Source: Sphingopyxis granuli NBRC 100800
GTDB lineage: Bacteria; Pseudomonadota; Alphaproteobacteria; Sphingomonadales; Sphingomonadaceae
Reading direction: 5' to 3'
Length of the DNA stretch: 64,000 nt
NCBI RefSeq assembly: GCF_001591045.1
Contig: NZ_BCUA01000009.1
Location: 1 to 64,000, forward strand
In this document: piece by piece, positions 35,701-43,537 of the stretch
Numbering within the stretch: position 1 is the first letter of the stretch
Layout: each line of letters starts with the position of its first letter
The notes under the pieces: generated by a model
The model's database searches: none
What the model saw: the letters and a program-made list of their open reading frames with translations, nothing else
Told to the model about the DNA's origin: nothing
Program-made: the position numbers and the translations under genes

Positions 35701-37264
35701 CGACGTGGCGCGGCTTGTCCGAGATGACCGCGAGCGGCGTGTCGTCGCCCATCGATCCGATCGCTTCCTTGGCATCCTCGACCATCGGCGACAGGATCAG
35801 TTCCATGTCCTCCATCGTCAGGCCCGCCGCGACCTGGCGGCGCAGCAGTTCGGCGCGGTCCCACGCGGGAAGGCTGGCCTTGCCGCCCTTCGGCAGGTCG
35901 GCCATGGTACGGAAGCCCTTGACGCGCGAGGCATAGTCCTGCGCGCCGGCGATGCGGTCCTTGATCGCGCGATCCTCGTAAAGCGTTCCTTCGTCGAGGT
36001 CGACCGCGATCATCTGGCCGGGGCCGAGGCGGCCCTTCTTGCGGATGCTCGCCTCCGGCAGCAGCACCATGCCGCTTTCCGATCCGACGACGAGCAGATT
36101 GTCGGCGGTCAGCGTGTAGCGCAGCGGGCGCAGCGCGTTGCGGTCCATCCCCGCCACCGCCCAGCGGCCGTCGGTCATCGCCAGCGCGGCGGGGCCGTCC
36201 CACGGCTCGGTGACGCTGGCGAGATAGGCGTACATCGCCTTGTGCGCGTCGGGGATATCGTCGTCGTGCCCCCATGCCTCGGGAACGAGGATCAGCTTCG
36301 CGGTCGGCGCGTCGCGGCCGGCGCGGCACAGCGTCTCGAACACCGCGTCGAGCGCCGCGGTGTCGCTGGCGCCCGCGGGGATCACCGGCTTGATGTCCTC
36401 CGAATGCTCGCCGAAGGCGAGGCTCGCCATCTTGATCTCGTGGCTCTTCATCCAGTTGCGGTTGCCGCGGATCGTGTTGATCTCGCCGTTATGGGCGAGG
36501 CAGCGGAAGGGCTGGGCCAGCCACCATTGCGGGAAGGTGTTGGTCGAATAGCGCTGGTGGAAGATCGCGACCCGGCTTTCGAACAGGCGGTTGGTCAGGT
36601 CGGGATAGAAATCGGCCAGGCTCTCGGCCAGGAACAGCCCCTTGTAGATGATCGAGCGACCCGACAGGGAGCAGATATAGAAATCGTGGATCTGCGCCGC
36701 GATCACCTTCTTCTCGATCCGGCGGCGGACGAGATAGAGCTGCTTTTCGAATTCGGCGAGCGACTGTTCCTCGGGCAGCGGACCGGCGATCATGATCTGC
36801 TCGATCTCCGGGCGCGTGCGCTGCGCCTTGTCGCCGATCACCGACACGTCGACGGGCACCTGCCGCCAGCCGTAGATGGTGTAGCCCGCATCGATGATCT
36901 CCGCCTCGACGATCGTCCGGCACGCTTCCTGCGCGCCCAGGTCGGTGCGCGGCAGGAAGACCATGCCGACGGCGAGGCGGTTCGGGCGCACCTTGTGCCC
37001 CGACGCCGCGATCGCATCGTCGAAGAAGCGTTCGGGCAGGTCGACATGGATGCCCGCCCCGTCCCCCGTCTTGCCGTCGGCATCGACCGCGCCGCGGTGC
37101 CACACCGCGCGCAGCGCCTCGATCGCCGCATCGACGACGCGGCGCGACGGCTTGCCGTCGGTCGCGGCGACCAGCCCGACGCCGCAGGCATCGGATTCGA
37201 GGTCGGGGCGATACATGCCGGTTTCGGCGAGCCGCGCATGGTCGGGGGTGGGGTAATGGGTCAT
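32738..37264 (-). CDS. gltB: Glutamate synthase (NADPH) large subunit
   Basis: GOGAT alpha chain, 1508 residues: takes glutamine amide nitrogen and transfers it to 2-oxoglutarate. The class II amidotransferase nucleophile follows a short propeptide (LESDACGVGLV, Cys27). The central FMN domain and the 3Fe-4S cluster motif GCIMVRQCHSNTCPVGICTQ are present. The C-terminal beta-helix has repeated glycine motifs (NTVLYGATAG, GGTAVILGP, GGMAFVLDEDG). The ATG at 37264 gives the right propeptide; upstream frame is a shadow. It lies downstream of gltD and a DUF2059 gene, all on the minus strand. Confidence 0.97.
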   Translation of the reverse strand: MTHYPTPDHARLAETGMYRPDLESDACGVGLVAATDGKPSRRVVDAAIEALRAVWHRGAVDADGKTGDGAGIHVDLPERFFDDAIAASGHKVRPNRLAVGMVFLPRTDLGAQEACRTIVEAEIIDAGYTIYGWRQVPVDVSVIGDKAQRTRPEIEQIMIAGPLPEEQSLAEFEKQLYLVRRRIEKKVIAAQIHDFYICSLSGRSIIYKGLFLAESLADFYPDLTNRLFESRVAIFHQRYSTNTFPQWWLAQPFRCLAHNGEINTIRGNRNWMKSHEIKMASLAFGEHSEDIKPVIPAGASDTAALDAVFETLCRAGRDAPTAKLILVPEAWGHDDDIPDAHKAMYAYLASVTEPWDGPAALAMTDGRWAVAGMDRNALRPLRYTLTADNLLVVGSESGMVLLPEASIRKKGRLGPGQMIAVDLDEGTLYEDRAIKDRIAGAQDYASRVKGFRTMADLPKGGKASLPAWDRAELLRRQVAAGLTMEDMELILSPMVEDAKEAIGSMGDDTPLAVISDKPRHVAQFFRQNFSQVTNPPIDSLRERHVMSLNTRFSNLGNILDEKGQSAHVLVIDSPVLVGDDWDRLRAYFGDAVADIDCTFAAGDDASALRDAIARIRREAEDAVRAGRSELFLTDQAIGPDRVGVAMVLAAAAVHTHLVRKGLRSYASINIRSAEVLDTHAFAVLVGVGATTVHAYLAEASIADRHARGLFGDLSLDDCRARFRKAINDGLLKIMAKMGIAVISSYRGGYNFEAVGLSRALVNDLFPGMPAKISGEGYQSLFINATDKHEAAFDNRVIALPVGGFYRQRAGGEAHAYSAQLMHLLQTAVATDSYSTYLQFSRGVDDLPPVYLRDLLEFNFPQQGVPLDSVEAITEIRKRFVTPGMSLGALSPEAHETLAIAMNRIGAKAVSGEGGEDSARYHPYPNGDNANSNIKQIASGRFGVTAEYLGACDEIEIKVAQGAKPGEGGQLPGFKVTEFIARLRHSTPGVMLISPPPHHDIYSIEDLAQLIYDLKQINPRARVCVKLVSSAGIGTVAAGVAKAHADVILVSGNTGGTGASPQTSIKYAGTPWEMGLSEVNQVLTLNGLRHRIRLRTDGGLKTGRDIVIAAILGAEEFGIGTLSLVAMGCIMVRQCHSNTCPVGICTQDEKLRAKFGGSPEKVINLMTFIAEEVREILARLGCRSLDEVIGRTELLRQVSRGAEHLDDLDLNPLLAKVDAPDEERRSQGPNFRNPVPDSLDAQILSDAKPLFERGERMQLTYNVRNTHRAVGTRLSAEITARFGMNGLADDHVQVRLRGTAGQSLGAFLCSGITLEVFGDANDYVGKGLSGGRIVVRPTVSSPLVSQHNSIVGNTVLYGATAGTLLAAGQAGERFAVRNSGARVVIEGCGANGCEYMTGGTAVILGPVGSNFGAGMTGGMAFVLDEDGSFERHANGESIQWQRLDSAHWEGVLKTLIAEHAAATGSRWSAEILSDWDRRRAQFWQVCPKEMVARLAHPLSDSDIAVEAAE

Positions 37265-37278
37265 GTCTTCGTTCCTGA

Positions 37279-38400
37279 CTATGAGGTCGGATCGGTCATG
37301 CCGAGCCGCTTGCGCGCGTTGGCGGCGGCACTCTGTTCGGCTTCGTAGGTTGCCGCTTCCAGTTCCTCGACCGCCTTGCGGTCGGCCTCGGACCAGTTGG
37401 AGCGGTCGTGGCCCGCGTCGTAATCGTCCGCGGCTGCGGCCGCCGCATCGGCGGCCGCGTCGACGGCATCGTCGGTATAGCTCCATTCGTCGCTGGCCGC
37501 GGCTTCGGTGGTCTCGACCGGCGCATTCCACGAATCGCGCGTTTCCTTGAGCGTCTTGACGTCGACCTTGAGCAGTTTGGCGAGCTTGCGCAGTTCGGCG
37601 TCGCTCAGGTCGGCCAGCGCGCGTTCCTTCGGCAGCTCCTTGAGCTGACCCTCGACCTGCGGCGCGCGGTCGATGACCTTGTCCGCCAGCGGCGGAACGG
37701 CCTTGATCATCGCCAGCATCACCTCCGGATCGGCCTGCAGTGCCATCCATTCGCGGGCATAGGCCTGGCCGGCGGGGGTGGCGAAGAAGGCGTTGAACTG
37801 GCCGAGCTGGTCGGCGGCGAAGGTGCGGGCATAGGCGCGCGCAAGCCCCGCGCGCATCGGCGGTTCGAGGTCGGCGAGCACCTCGCTGATCACCGGCTTG
37901 ATGACGGCGGTCACCTGCTCTTCGCGCTGCTTGCGATGGGGGTCGAACAGGTCGGCGATCGCCTGCTTGCTCGGCGCGTCGAGCGCGGCGATCGTGTCGC
38001 TGTCGACGCCGGTCTTGATGCCGATCATCAGGTCCGACGCGCCGTCGACCTGCGCCATGATCGACTTGAAGACCTTGCCGTAGAGATTGTCGAGCATCCG
38101 CTCGAGGCTGCCCGCGGGAATCAGCGCGGCCGTCGTCTGCTGCGCGAGCGCGAGCTGCGCGGGGTCGATCGGCGGCAGCGTGTCGGTTGCGAATATCCTT
38201 TCGACGAGCGCGATGGCTTCGTCCATTTCCTTGCGCATCCGCGCCTTGGCATCGGCAAGGCTGCTTTCGCTCAGCATCGAATCGTCGGCGACGACCTCTG
38301 CCGCCGGCGCTTCCTCGGGTTCGGCCCAGGCGGGCGCGGCGGGGGACAGCAGCGCGACGGTGCCGGCGAGCGCCAGCGATTTCCAGCTCGACATGGTCAT
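37279..38400 (-). CDS. DUF2059 domain exported protein
   Basis: A 373-residue secreted protein lying between gltD and gltB. It has a signal peptide (about 1-26, ending APAWA). A DUF2059-like helical domain covers about 170-240, with ARTFAADQLGQFNAFFATPAG and QAYAREW, which is the family signature. A second, related-looking helical stretch at 95-150 may be a degenerate copy. The C-terminal third is acidic and alanine-rich with a run of DAAADAAAAAADD. Family function is unknown. Placement between two GOGAT subunit genes with gaps of 14 and 16 bases means it is almost certainly co-transcribed with them. Confidence 0.8.
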   Translation of the reverse strand: MTMSSWKSLALAGTVALLSPAAPAWAEPEEAPAAEVVADDSMLSESSLADAKARMRKEMDEAIALVERIFATDTLPPIDPAQLALAQQTTAALIPAGSLERMLDNLYGKVFKSIMAQVDGASDLMIGIKTGVDSDTIAALDAPSKQAIADLFDPHRKQREEQVTAVIKPVISEVLADLEPPMRAGLARAYARTFAADQLGQFNAFFATPAGQAYAREWMALQADPEVMLAMIKAVPPLADKVIDRAPQVEGQLKELPKERALADLSDAELRKLAKLLKVDVKTLKETRDSWNAPVETTEAAASDEWSYTDDAVDAAADAAAAAADDYDAGHDRSNWSEADRKAVEELEAATYEAEQSAAANARKRLGMTDPTS

Positions 38401-38416
38401 GATTCCTTCCTGTTGA

Positions 38417-39859
38417 TCATGCCGCCTTCTTTTCGGTTTTTGCCTTGACCTTCAACCACTTTGCCATCTGTTCGCTGACGTCGCGGCCGTCGCGGATGCC
38501 CCAGACGACCAGGCTGGCGCCGCGCACGATGTCGCCCGCGGCGAACACGCCGGGCAGGCTGGTCATCATCGTCTGGTGATCGACGCGCAGCGTGCCCCAG
38601 CGCGTGACGCTGAGGTCGGGGGCGCCGAACAGGTGCGGCAGTTCCTCCGGGTCGAAACCGAGCGCCTTGATCACCATGTCGGCGGGTAGGTCGAAGCTGC
38701 GGCCCGGATCGGGCTCGGGGTTGCGGCGGCCGCTCGCGTCGGGCGCGCCGAGGCGCATGCCCTGCGCCGCGACCTGCCGGACCGCCTTGTCGGCGGTGAA
38801 GCGCTCGGGCGCCGCCAGCCACACGAACTCGACGCCTTCCTCCTCGGCATTGGCGACTTCGCGCTGCGAGCCCGGCATATTCTCCCGGTCGCGGCGATAG
38901 AGGCATTTGACCGACTTCGCGCCCTGGCGGATCGCGGTGCGAACGCAGTCCATCGCGGTGTCGCCGCCGCCGATGACGACGACATGCTTGCCCTCGGCAT
39001 TCAGCCGCCCGTCGTCGAACGCGGGGACCGCATCGCCGAACCCCTTGCGGTTCGAGGCGATCAGATAGTCGAGCGCGGCGACCACGCCCTCGGCATCCTT
39101 GCCGGGGACGGCGATCTCGCGCGCCTTGTAGACGCCGGTCGCGATCAGCACCGCGTCGTGCCGCTGGCGCAGCGCGTCGAGCGTCGCGTCCCGGCCCACC
39201 TCGAACCCGGCGTGGAAGTGGATGCCGCTTTCGGCGAGCCGCTCGATGCGGCGCATCACCACCTCCTTCTCCAGCTTGAAGCCGGGAATGCCGTAGGTGA
39301 GCAGGCCGCCGGCGCGGTCGTGGCGGTCATAGACATGCACCTCGTGCCCCGCGACGCGCAGATATTCGGCGGCGGTCAGCCCGGCCGGGCCGGCGCCGAC
39401 GATGCCCACCGACTGGCCCGTCGCCGGGCCCGCGCGGACCGGCTCGACCCAGCCCTCGGCCCAGGCGGTGTCGGTGATGTATTTCTCGACGCTGCCGATG
39501 GTCACAGCGCCGTGACCCGCGCTCTCGATCACGCAATTGCCTTCGCACAACCGGTCCTGCGGGCAGATGCGGCCGCAGATCTCGGGCATCGTCGAGGTCG
39601 CGTTCGACAGCTCGTACGCCTCGCGCAGCCGCCCCTCCGCGGTCAGGCGCAGCCATTCGGGGATGTGGTTGTGCAGCGGACAATGCACCGAGCAATAGGG
39701 CACGCCGCACTGCGAACAGCGCGCCGACTGATCGCGCGCATCGGGCGCGGCGTAGCGCTCGGCGATCTCGCGGAAATCGCGCGCGCGCTCCTCCGGCGAG
39801 CGCTTGTCGGGATAGGATTGGTCGTGCCCCACGAACTGGAGCATGCGATCGGCAGCCAT
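38417..39859 (-). CDS. gltD: Glutamate synthase small subunit
   Basis: GOGAT beta chain, 480 residues, that oxidises NADPH and passes electrons to GltB. N-terminal 4Fe-4S cysteines are in CSQCGVPYCSVHCPLHNHIPEW-like order (residues about 47-58) and CGRICPQDRLCEGNC (about 92-106). The FAD dinucleotide fold is GIVGAGPAGLTAAEYL and the NADPH fold is VVIGGGDTAMDC. The start at 39859 gives the family N-terminus; the longer open frame runs through the hairpin at 39922-39957 and is rejected. It is the first gene of the gltD-DUF2059-gltB operon. Confidence 0.96.
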   Translation of the reverse strand: MAADRMLQFVGHDQSYPDKRSPEERARDFREIAERYAAPDARDQSARCSQCGVPYCSVHCPLHNHIPEWLRLTAEGRLREAYELSNATSTMPEICGRICPQDRLCEGNCVIESAGHGAVTIGSVEKYITDTAWAEGWVEPVRAGPATGQSVGIVGAGPAGLTAAEYLRVAGHEVHVYDRHDRAGGLLTYGIPGFKLEKEVVMRRIERLAESGIHFHAGFEVGRDATLDALRQRHDAVLIATGVYKAREIAVPGKDAEGVVAALDYLIASNRKGFGDAVPAFDDGRLNAEGKHVVVIGGGDTAMDCVRTAIRQGAKSVKCLYRRDRENMPGSQREVANAEEEGVEFVWLAAPERFTADKAVRQVAAQGMRLGAPDASGRRNPEPDPGRSFDLPADMVIKALGFDPEELPHLFGAPDLSVTRWGTLRVDHQTMMTSLPGVFAAGDIVRGASLVVWGIRDGRDVSEQMAKWLKVKAKTEKKAA

Positions 39860-39921
39860 GCATTTTTTCCCTTCGTTGCGAGGGCGGATGCAGGAGCGCC
39901 GAAAGGCTGTCATCAGGAAAA

Positions 39922-39957
39922 GCGGATTTAAGGCAGTAATGCTGACCTTAAATCCGC
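39922..39957 (-). terminator. Hairpin between uppP and gltD, probable terminator
   Basis: GCGGATTTAAGG-CAG at 39922-39936 pairs with CTG-ACCTTAAATCCGC at 39942-39957 (one bulged base) around a 5-base loop. Read on the minus strand it is followed by TTTTCC, so it can stop transcripts coming from uppP. The same palindrome could instead be an operator for gltD, whose start is 63 bases downstream. Confidence 0.65.
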
Positions 39958-40018
39958 TCGATTCTGGAAAGTCGCTTATCTCACGCAATCATCTTTCAAA
40001 ATTAGTAAAATATCGGAC

Positions 40019-40819
40019 CTATCTTAGGGCCAGCCAGACCAGCGCCGCGGCGCCGACGATGATTCGATACCAGGCGAAGGGGCCGAATCCGTATCGCGTC
40101 ACGACGGCGAGGAAGGCCTTGATCACCGCCCAGGCGACGATGAAGGACACGAACGCGCCGAGCGCGATCAGGCCCAGGTCGTTCCGGGTGATCGATTCGT
40201 GATGCTTGGCAAGCTGCAGCACCGTCGCGCCGGTCAGCGTCGGCAGGGCAAGGAAGAAGCTGAATTCGGCGGCGGTCTTGCGGTCGATGCCGAGCGCCAT
40301 CGCGCCCATGATCGTCGCGCCCGAGCGGCTGACCCCCGGGATCATCGCGATGCACTGGACAAGGCCGACGATGATCGACTGGCGCGTCGTCAGCGCAGCG
40401 ACCCCACCGCTGTCGACGGGTTTCGCGAACCGCTCGACGAGCAGGATGGCGACCCCGCCGATCACCAGCGCCCAGGCGACGACGACGGCGTTTTCGAGCA
40501 GCGCCTCGATATAATCGCCGAACGCGAGCCCCAGGACGACCGCGGGCAGGAAGGCGAGCAGCAGGTTGCGCACGAAGGCGATCGCCACCGGATCGCGCCG
40601 GAAGAAGCCGACGATCATCTCGCGGAACAGCCGCCGGTAGAGGACGACGATCGCGAGGATCGCGCCCGGCTGGATCGCGATGTTGAACACCGCCCAGCGC
40701 GCCGCGTCATAGCCGAGCAGCTCGGTCGCGAGGATCAGGTGGCCGGTCGAGGAGACGGGCAGGAATTCGGTCAGCCCCTCGACGATGCCGAGGATGATCG
40801 CGGTCAGCCACAGGCTCAT
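40019..40819 (-). CDS. uppP: Undecaprenyl-diphosphatase
   Basis: Membrane phosphatase that recycles undecaprenyl pyrophosphate, the lipid carrier for peptidoglycan and surface glycans. The 266-residue product has about eight hydrophobic segments and both BacA signature motifs: EGLTEFLPVSSTGH (14-27) and a second PGVSRSGATIMGAM motif near residues 160-175. It confers low-level bacitracin resistance in other bacteria. It stands alone, with a hairpin terminator behind it. Confidence 0.96.
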   Translation of the reverse strand: MSLWLTAIILGIVEGLTEFLPVSSTGHLILATELLGYDAARWAVFNIAIQPGAILAIVVLYRRLFREMIVGFFRRDPVAIAFVRNLLLAFLPAVVLGLAFGDYIEALLENAVVVAWALVIGGVAILLVERFAKPVDSGGVAALTTRQSIIVGLVQCIAMIPGVSRSGATIMGAMALGIDRKTAAEFSFFLALPTLTGATVLQLAKHHESITRNDLGLIALGAFVSFIVAWAVIKAFLAVVTRYGFGPFAWYRIIVGAAALVWLALR

Positions 40820-40936
40820 CGACGCTCTCCCGCCGGCGCGTGCCCAGGGGGAGGGGCAAGCGGGGGGGGAGGGGGAGCGAACGGCAAATCGGCTGGGGGC
40901 ATGAACGATCCTGCGAAGCGAAGACGAATAGGCGAA

Positions 40937-40965
40937 GGGGCGGCCGGCTCGGTGCCGGACGCCCC
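40937..40965 (-). terminator. Possible terminator after the NAD(P)-binding oxidoreductase
   Basis: GGGGCG at 40937-40942 pairs with CGCCCC at 40960-40965 around an inner CCGG-rich stem. Read on the minus strand it follows the gene ending at 41051. The T-run is poor, so this is only a candidate. The rest of the 231-base gap between uppP and that gene shows no open frame I would support. Confidence 0.35.
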
Positions 40966-41050
40966 TTTCCCTGACGGACCTACGCAGCGCGTGCGGATTT
41001 TTCCAGCCGCTATTTGAAAAGCGCGCGGCCGGGCGCGCCGGAGCGGGCGG

Positions 41051-41989
41051 TTAACGCGCCGCGGCCCCGGCAAAGCGGCCGTGGCGGCGATACTGGACGA
41101 GCCAGCCCTCGGCGACCGCGGCGAGCGACGTCGGCGTGATGCCGAGCTGCGCGAGCCCGGCGGCGCCGGGGGCGACGACATTGTCGACCTGCAGCATCCG
41201 CCACTGATCGCGGGTGATCGGCGCGCCGGGCAGCCAGCCCAGCCCGGCGGCGAGCGCCCCCGCGACGGCGTCGGGCACCTCGACGAACAGCCGCTTTCGT
41301 CCGGTCGCGGCGGCGATCCACTGCTGCAGCGCGGCCATCGTCAGCACCTGCGGCCCGCCCAGTTCGAACAGGTCGCTTGCGGCCGGCGCGGCGAGCGCCG
41401 CGACCACCGCATCGGCGACATCGCCGACATAGACGGGCTGGAGCTTCGTCTCCGGCGCGATCACCGGGACGACCGGCGTCATGCGCATTAGCGCCGCGAA
41501 ACGGTTGATGAACCGGTCCTCGCGCCCGAAGACGATCGACGGGCGCAGAATCGTCGCTTCGGGGAAGGCGGCGCGGACCGCGGCCTCGCCGTCGCCCTTG
41601 CTGCGGCCATAGGCCGAGGCACTGTCGCGATCGGCGCCGATCGCCGAAACATGGGCGAAGGCGCTCGCGCCCGCTGCTTTTGCGGCGGCGGCGGCATGGC
41701 CGGCGCCCTCCGCCTGCACCGCGTGCATCGCGTCGAAGCTGCCGGCGAGGTTGACGACGGCGTCGCTGCCCTGGACCGCGCGCGCGACGCTCGCCGCATC
41801 GCGCACGTCGGCGGCGACGAACTGCGTCTGGCCCAGGCCGCCGAGCGGCTTCAGGAACACCGCCGCGCGCGGGTCGCGCTGCGCGACGCGCACCCGCGCG
41901 CCCAGCGTCAGCAGGCGTTGCACGACATAGCGGCCGACGAACCCGCCGCCGCCCAGCACCGTGATCAATTGTCCGTCGAGGTTGCGCAT
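41051..41989 (-). CDS. NAD(P)-binding protein, complex I NDUFA9 subunit family
   Basis: An atypical short-chain dehydrogenase of 312 residues. The N-terminal Rossmann motif is ITVLGGGGFVGRYVVQRLL (residues about 9-27), followed by AQRDPRAAVFLKPLGGLGQ and FVAADVRD. The SAYGRSKGDGE segment replaces the classical YxxxK. The order and the family start match the NDUFA9-like/NmrA-type proteins usual in alphaproteobacteria, where a role beside respiratory complex I is assumed but not proven. The start at 41989 was chosen for the position of the glycine loop. Confidence 0.87.
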   Translation of the reverse strand: MRNLDGQLITVLGGGGFVGRYVVQRLLTLGARVRVAQRDPRAAVFLKPLGGLGQTQFVAADVRDAASVARAVQGSDAVVNLAGSFDAMHAVQAEGAGHAAAAAKAAGASAFAHVSAIGADRDSASAYGRSKGDGEAAVRAAFPEATILRPSIVFGREDRFINRFAALMRMTPVVPVIAPETKLQPVYVGDVADAVVAALAAPAASDLFELGGPQVLTMAALQQWIAAATGRKRLFVEVPDAVAGALAAGLGWLPGAPITRDQWRMLQVDNVVAPGAAGLAQLGITPTSLAAVAEGWLVQYRRHGRFAGAAAR

Positions 41990-42187
41990 CGCGTCGCCCT
42001 GTATCCGATTCTCCACCGGCGCCGCGGCGCCGCTCGCGCTCCCATGCCGCGAAGCGCCCGCGGGGGCAAGGGCATGTGTCGCGGGCGGCGACGCAAATCC
42101 GCGCTTCGGCAAAATAATCGCGCCGCGCCCGTGCAGCGCGGTTGACAAGCGCCAGCCCCCGCCGCTAAGCGCCCGCTCCTACCCCGT

Positions 42188-42274
42188 GCCCAGATGGCGG
42201 AATTGGTAGACGCACCAGCTTCAGGTGCTGGCGATCGCAAGGTCGTGGAGGTTCGAGTCCTCTTCTGGGCACCA
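42188..42274 (+). tRNA. tRNA-Leu (anticodon CAG)
   Basis: An 87-base class II tRNA with encoded CCA. The acceptor stem GCCCAGA pairs with TCTGGGC (42264-42270), followed by A and CCA. The anticodon stem CCAGC/GCTGG encloses TTCAGGT, giving CAG. A long variable arm (TGGCGATCGCAAGGTCGT) and the T-arm GGTTCGAGTCC are present. Its 3' end serves as the attachment site of a decayed element. Confidence 0.96.
42258..42274 (+). repeat. att-like direct repeat, left copy (tRNA 3' end)
   Basis: TCCTCTTCTGGGCACCA forms the 3' end of tRNA-Leu and matches the copy at 43332-43348 in 16 of 17 positions. Confidence 0.75.
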
Positions 42275-42364
42275 TTTTGCACTAGGGCTTGAAAACCCTA
42301 GGAATTAGCGGAAATCTTAGGCTTTTTACGAGCGTCTAGTACAAAGGTACGAGGACAACGGCCT

Positions 42365-42541
42365 ATGTGTTCATACCTCCATCGCGCCCCGAACGGGGTC
42401 TATTATTTCCGCATGGGGATACCTGCGACCTGCGCCCCTCCAACAGCAACCCTAACGAATGGATCATCACCCCAGCTTGTCGGACCATCCTCTACCGCCA
42501 CCTTCAAGCCACTGTTTGCGAAGGCTGTAGATAATCGCTGA
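42365..42541 (+). pseudogene. Truncated tyrosine integrase (N-terminal fragment)
   Basis: The frame begins MCSYLHRAPNGVYYFRMGIPA, the typical first 20 residues of phage and island tyrosine recombinases (xxYLxRRxNGxYYFRxxIP). After about residue 21 the similarity stops and the frame runs on for some 37 residues antisense to the neighbouring cargo gene before a stop at 42539. The whole catalytic domain (R-H-R-Y) is missing. It starts 91 bases after the tRNA, the usual place for such an integrase. The break near 42425 marks a deletion junction that also altered the 3' end of the cargo gene. Confidence 0.7.
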
Positions 42542-43146
42542 GCGAACTGTATCGATACATCATTTGGGGCGGGTTCAATAACAATGCCCTCAAGATACCG
42601 AGTTCCATTATCCTGACCAAACCAAATGACTTCTGCGCCTGCTAACTTTAGCTGATTGCAGATCGAGCGGCCGAGACTCTGCATCTCATTGTCTATTCCA
42701 TACACTCTAATCTGCACTTTCGGCCCGATTTTGATGGCCGATGACACAACGTCATCAAGCGGCGGAGAAAGCCGTTGCGCCGGTGCTTCATTGTATGTCT
42801 GTGATCCGTAATTAGGGGCGTCGTTGAAAATGCCCCTACGATTATCATTCTCAGTCATAGTACTATGTACCCCTAACGCTTCGCCTTCCTGTGATTTGTC
42901 ATCAGTATCGCGAGTATAGAAGAATACTATAAGCCACAGGAGCGTGATAGCGATAGCGGCAAGTATGTTTGAGCGAGAAACTAGACTGAGCGCCCACGCA
43001 TATTGATTGGCAACACTGCTCTTTGCCTCAGGCCAAATCGCAGCGGCGGCTATCGCGGTCGTCACATAGAACGCGAACACCCCTACCGCAGCGGCAGGAA
43101 ACCAAAGCAAGAAACGATTGATTAGGTGACGATCCTTAGCGCGCAT
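42403..43146 (-). CDS. Membrane protein of unknown function, element cargo
   Basis: A 247-residue protein with two N-terminal transmembrane helices (about 11-36 and 55-74) and a soluble domain beyond. The middle (95-130) is polar and probably flexible. The C-terminal domain contains VQIRVYGIDNEMQSLGRSIC and AGAEVIWFGQDNGTRYLEGI, ending near VRVAVGGAQVAG; I recognise no family. Base composition is clearly poorer in G+C than the flanks and codon use is less biased, consistent with acquisition. Its last few codons (IPMRK) come from the antisense strand of the truncated integrase, so the original C-terminus may have been lost. Confidence 0.65.
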   Translation of the reverse strand: MRAKDRHLINRFLLWFPAAAVGVFAFYVTTAIAAAAIWPEAKSSVANQYAWALSLVSRSNILAAIAITLLWLIVFFYTRDTDDKSQEGEALGVHSTMTENDNRRGIFNDAPNYGSQTYNEAPAQRLSPPLDDVVSSAIKIGPKVQIRVYGIDNEMQSLGRSICNQLKLAGAEVIWFGQDNGTRYLEGIVIEPAPNDVSIQFAQRLSTAFANSGLKVAVEDGPTSWGDDPFVRVAVGGAQVAGIPMRK

Positions 43147-43261
43147 ATGGAGATACTAGGCGTACAGGGCACGGTGTAAACCGGAGAGCGTTGCCAACCC
43201 GGTTCGAGACCTTAACGCGGACCCACATTGGCCAACCCCTTGCCTCGGCTAGTACAAAAGC

Positions 43262-43537
43262 CTAATACAACCGTCCCGACGCCCTTTTAGAAAACCGCAG
43301 AAATCCGCCATTTTTGGTGTCAACCGTAAAATCCTCTTCTGGGCTCCACTTTCCGTCCATCACCAGCCGATGACGGCACCGATAGATCGTCAAGCGACAT
43401 TCAGACCCGGATAATCCGTCCGATGTTTTCACATGCGGCGATGCCACTCTTTGCGAGTGCAAAATCTTGCGACCGTCTGAATCAAGGCTTTCCACGCAAG
43501 AAATGAATCCTCCGCGTGTCGGGATTCTCCGCACCAT
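43262..43537 (-). CDS. Hypothetical protein spanning the right att repeat
   Basis: A 91-residue frame with a plausible ribosome site (AAAGGGA before the ATG at 43537). The product is hydrophilic, has four cysteines or so and no recognised motif (MVRRIPTRGGFISCVESL at the start). The right att-like repeat lies inside its 3' third, so the end of the gene belongs to the element and the start to the old chromosome. It may be a chance or remnant frame. Confidence 0.35.
   Translation of the reverse strand: MVRRIPTRGGFISCVESLDSDGRKILHSQRVASPHVKTSDGLSGSECRLTIYRCRHRLVMDGKWSPEEDFTVDTKNGGFLRFSKRASGRLY
43332..43348 (+). repeat. att-like direct repeat, right copy
   Basis: TCCTCTTCTGGGCTCCA is a near-exact copy of the tRNA-Leu 3' end, without the rest of the tRNA, as expected of the distal junction of an element integrated at that tRNA. 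Confidence 0.72.

Larger units (their letters stand above)
42258..43348. mobile_element. Decayed integrative element at tRNA-Leu
   Basis: The last 17 bases of tRNA-Leu (42258-42274) recur at 43332-43348 with one mismatch, giving att-like ends 1.07 kb apart. Between them lie a truncated tyrosine-integrase start, a lower-G+C cargo gene and hairpin-rich sequence (CTAGGGCTTGAAAACCCTAG at 42282-42301). A second direct repeat, CTAGTACAAA, occurs at 42336-42345 and 43249-43258 near both ends and could mark integrase arm-binding sites. tRNA 3' ends are standard targets for such integrases. The element is too small to be complete and has probably lost its centre. Confidence 0.7.

Noticed and set aside
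43262-43537. Treating the 91-residue frame as a solid gene
   Set aside because: It spans the right att-like repeat, has no recognised motif and mixed origin; kept only at low confidence.
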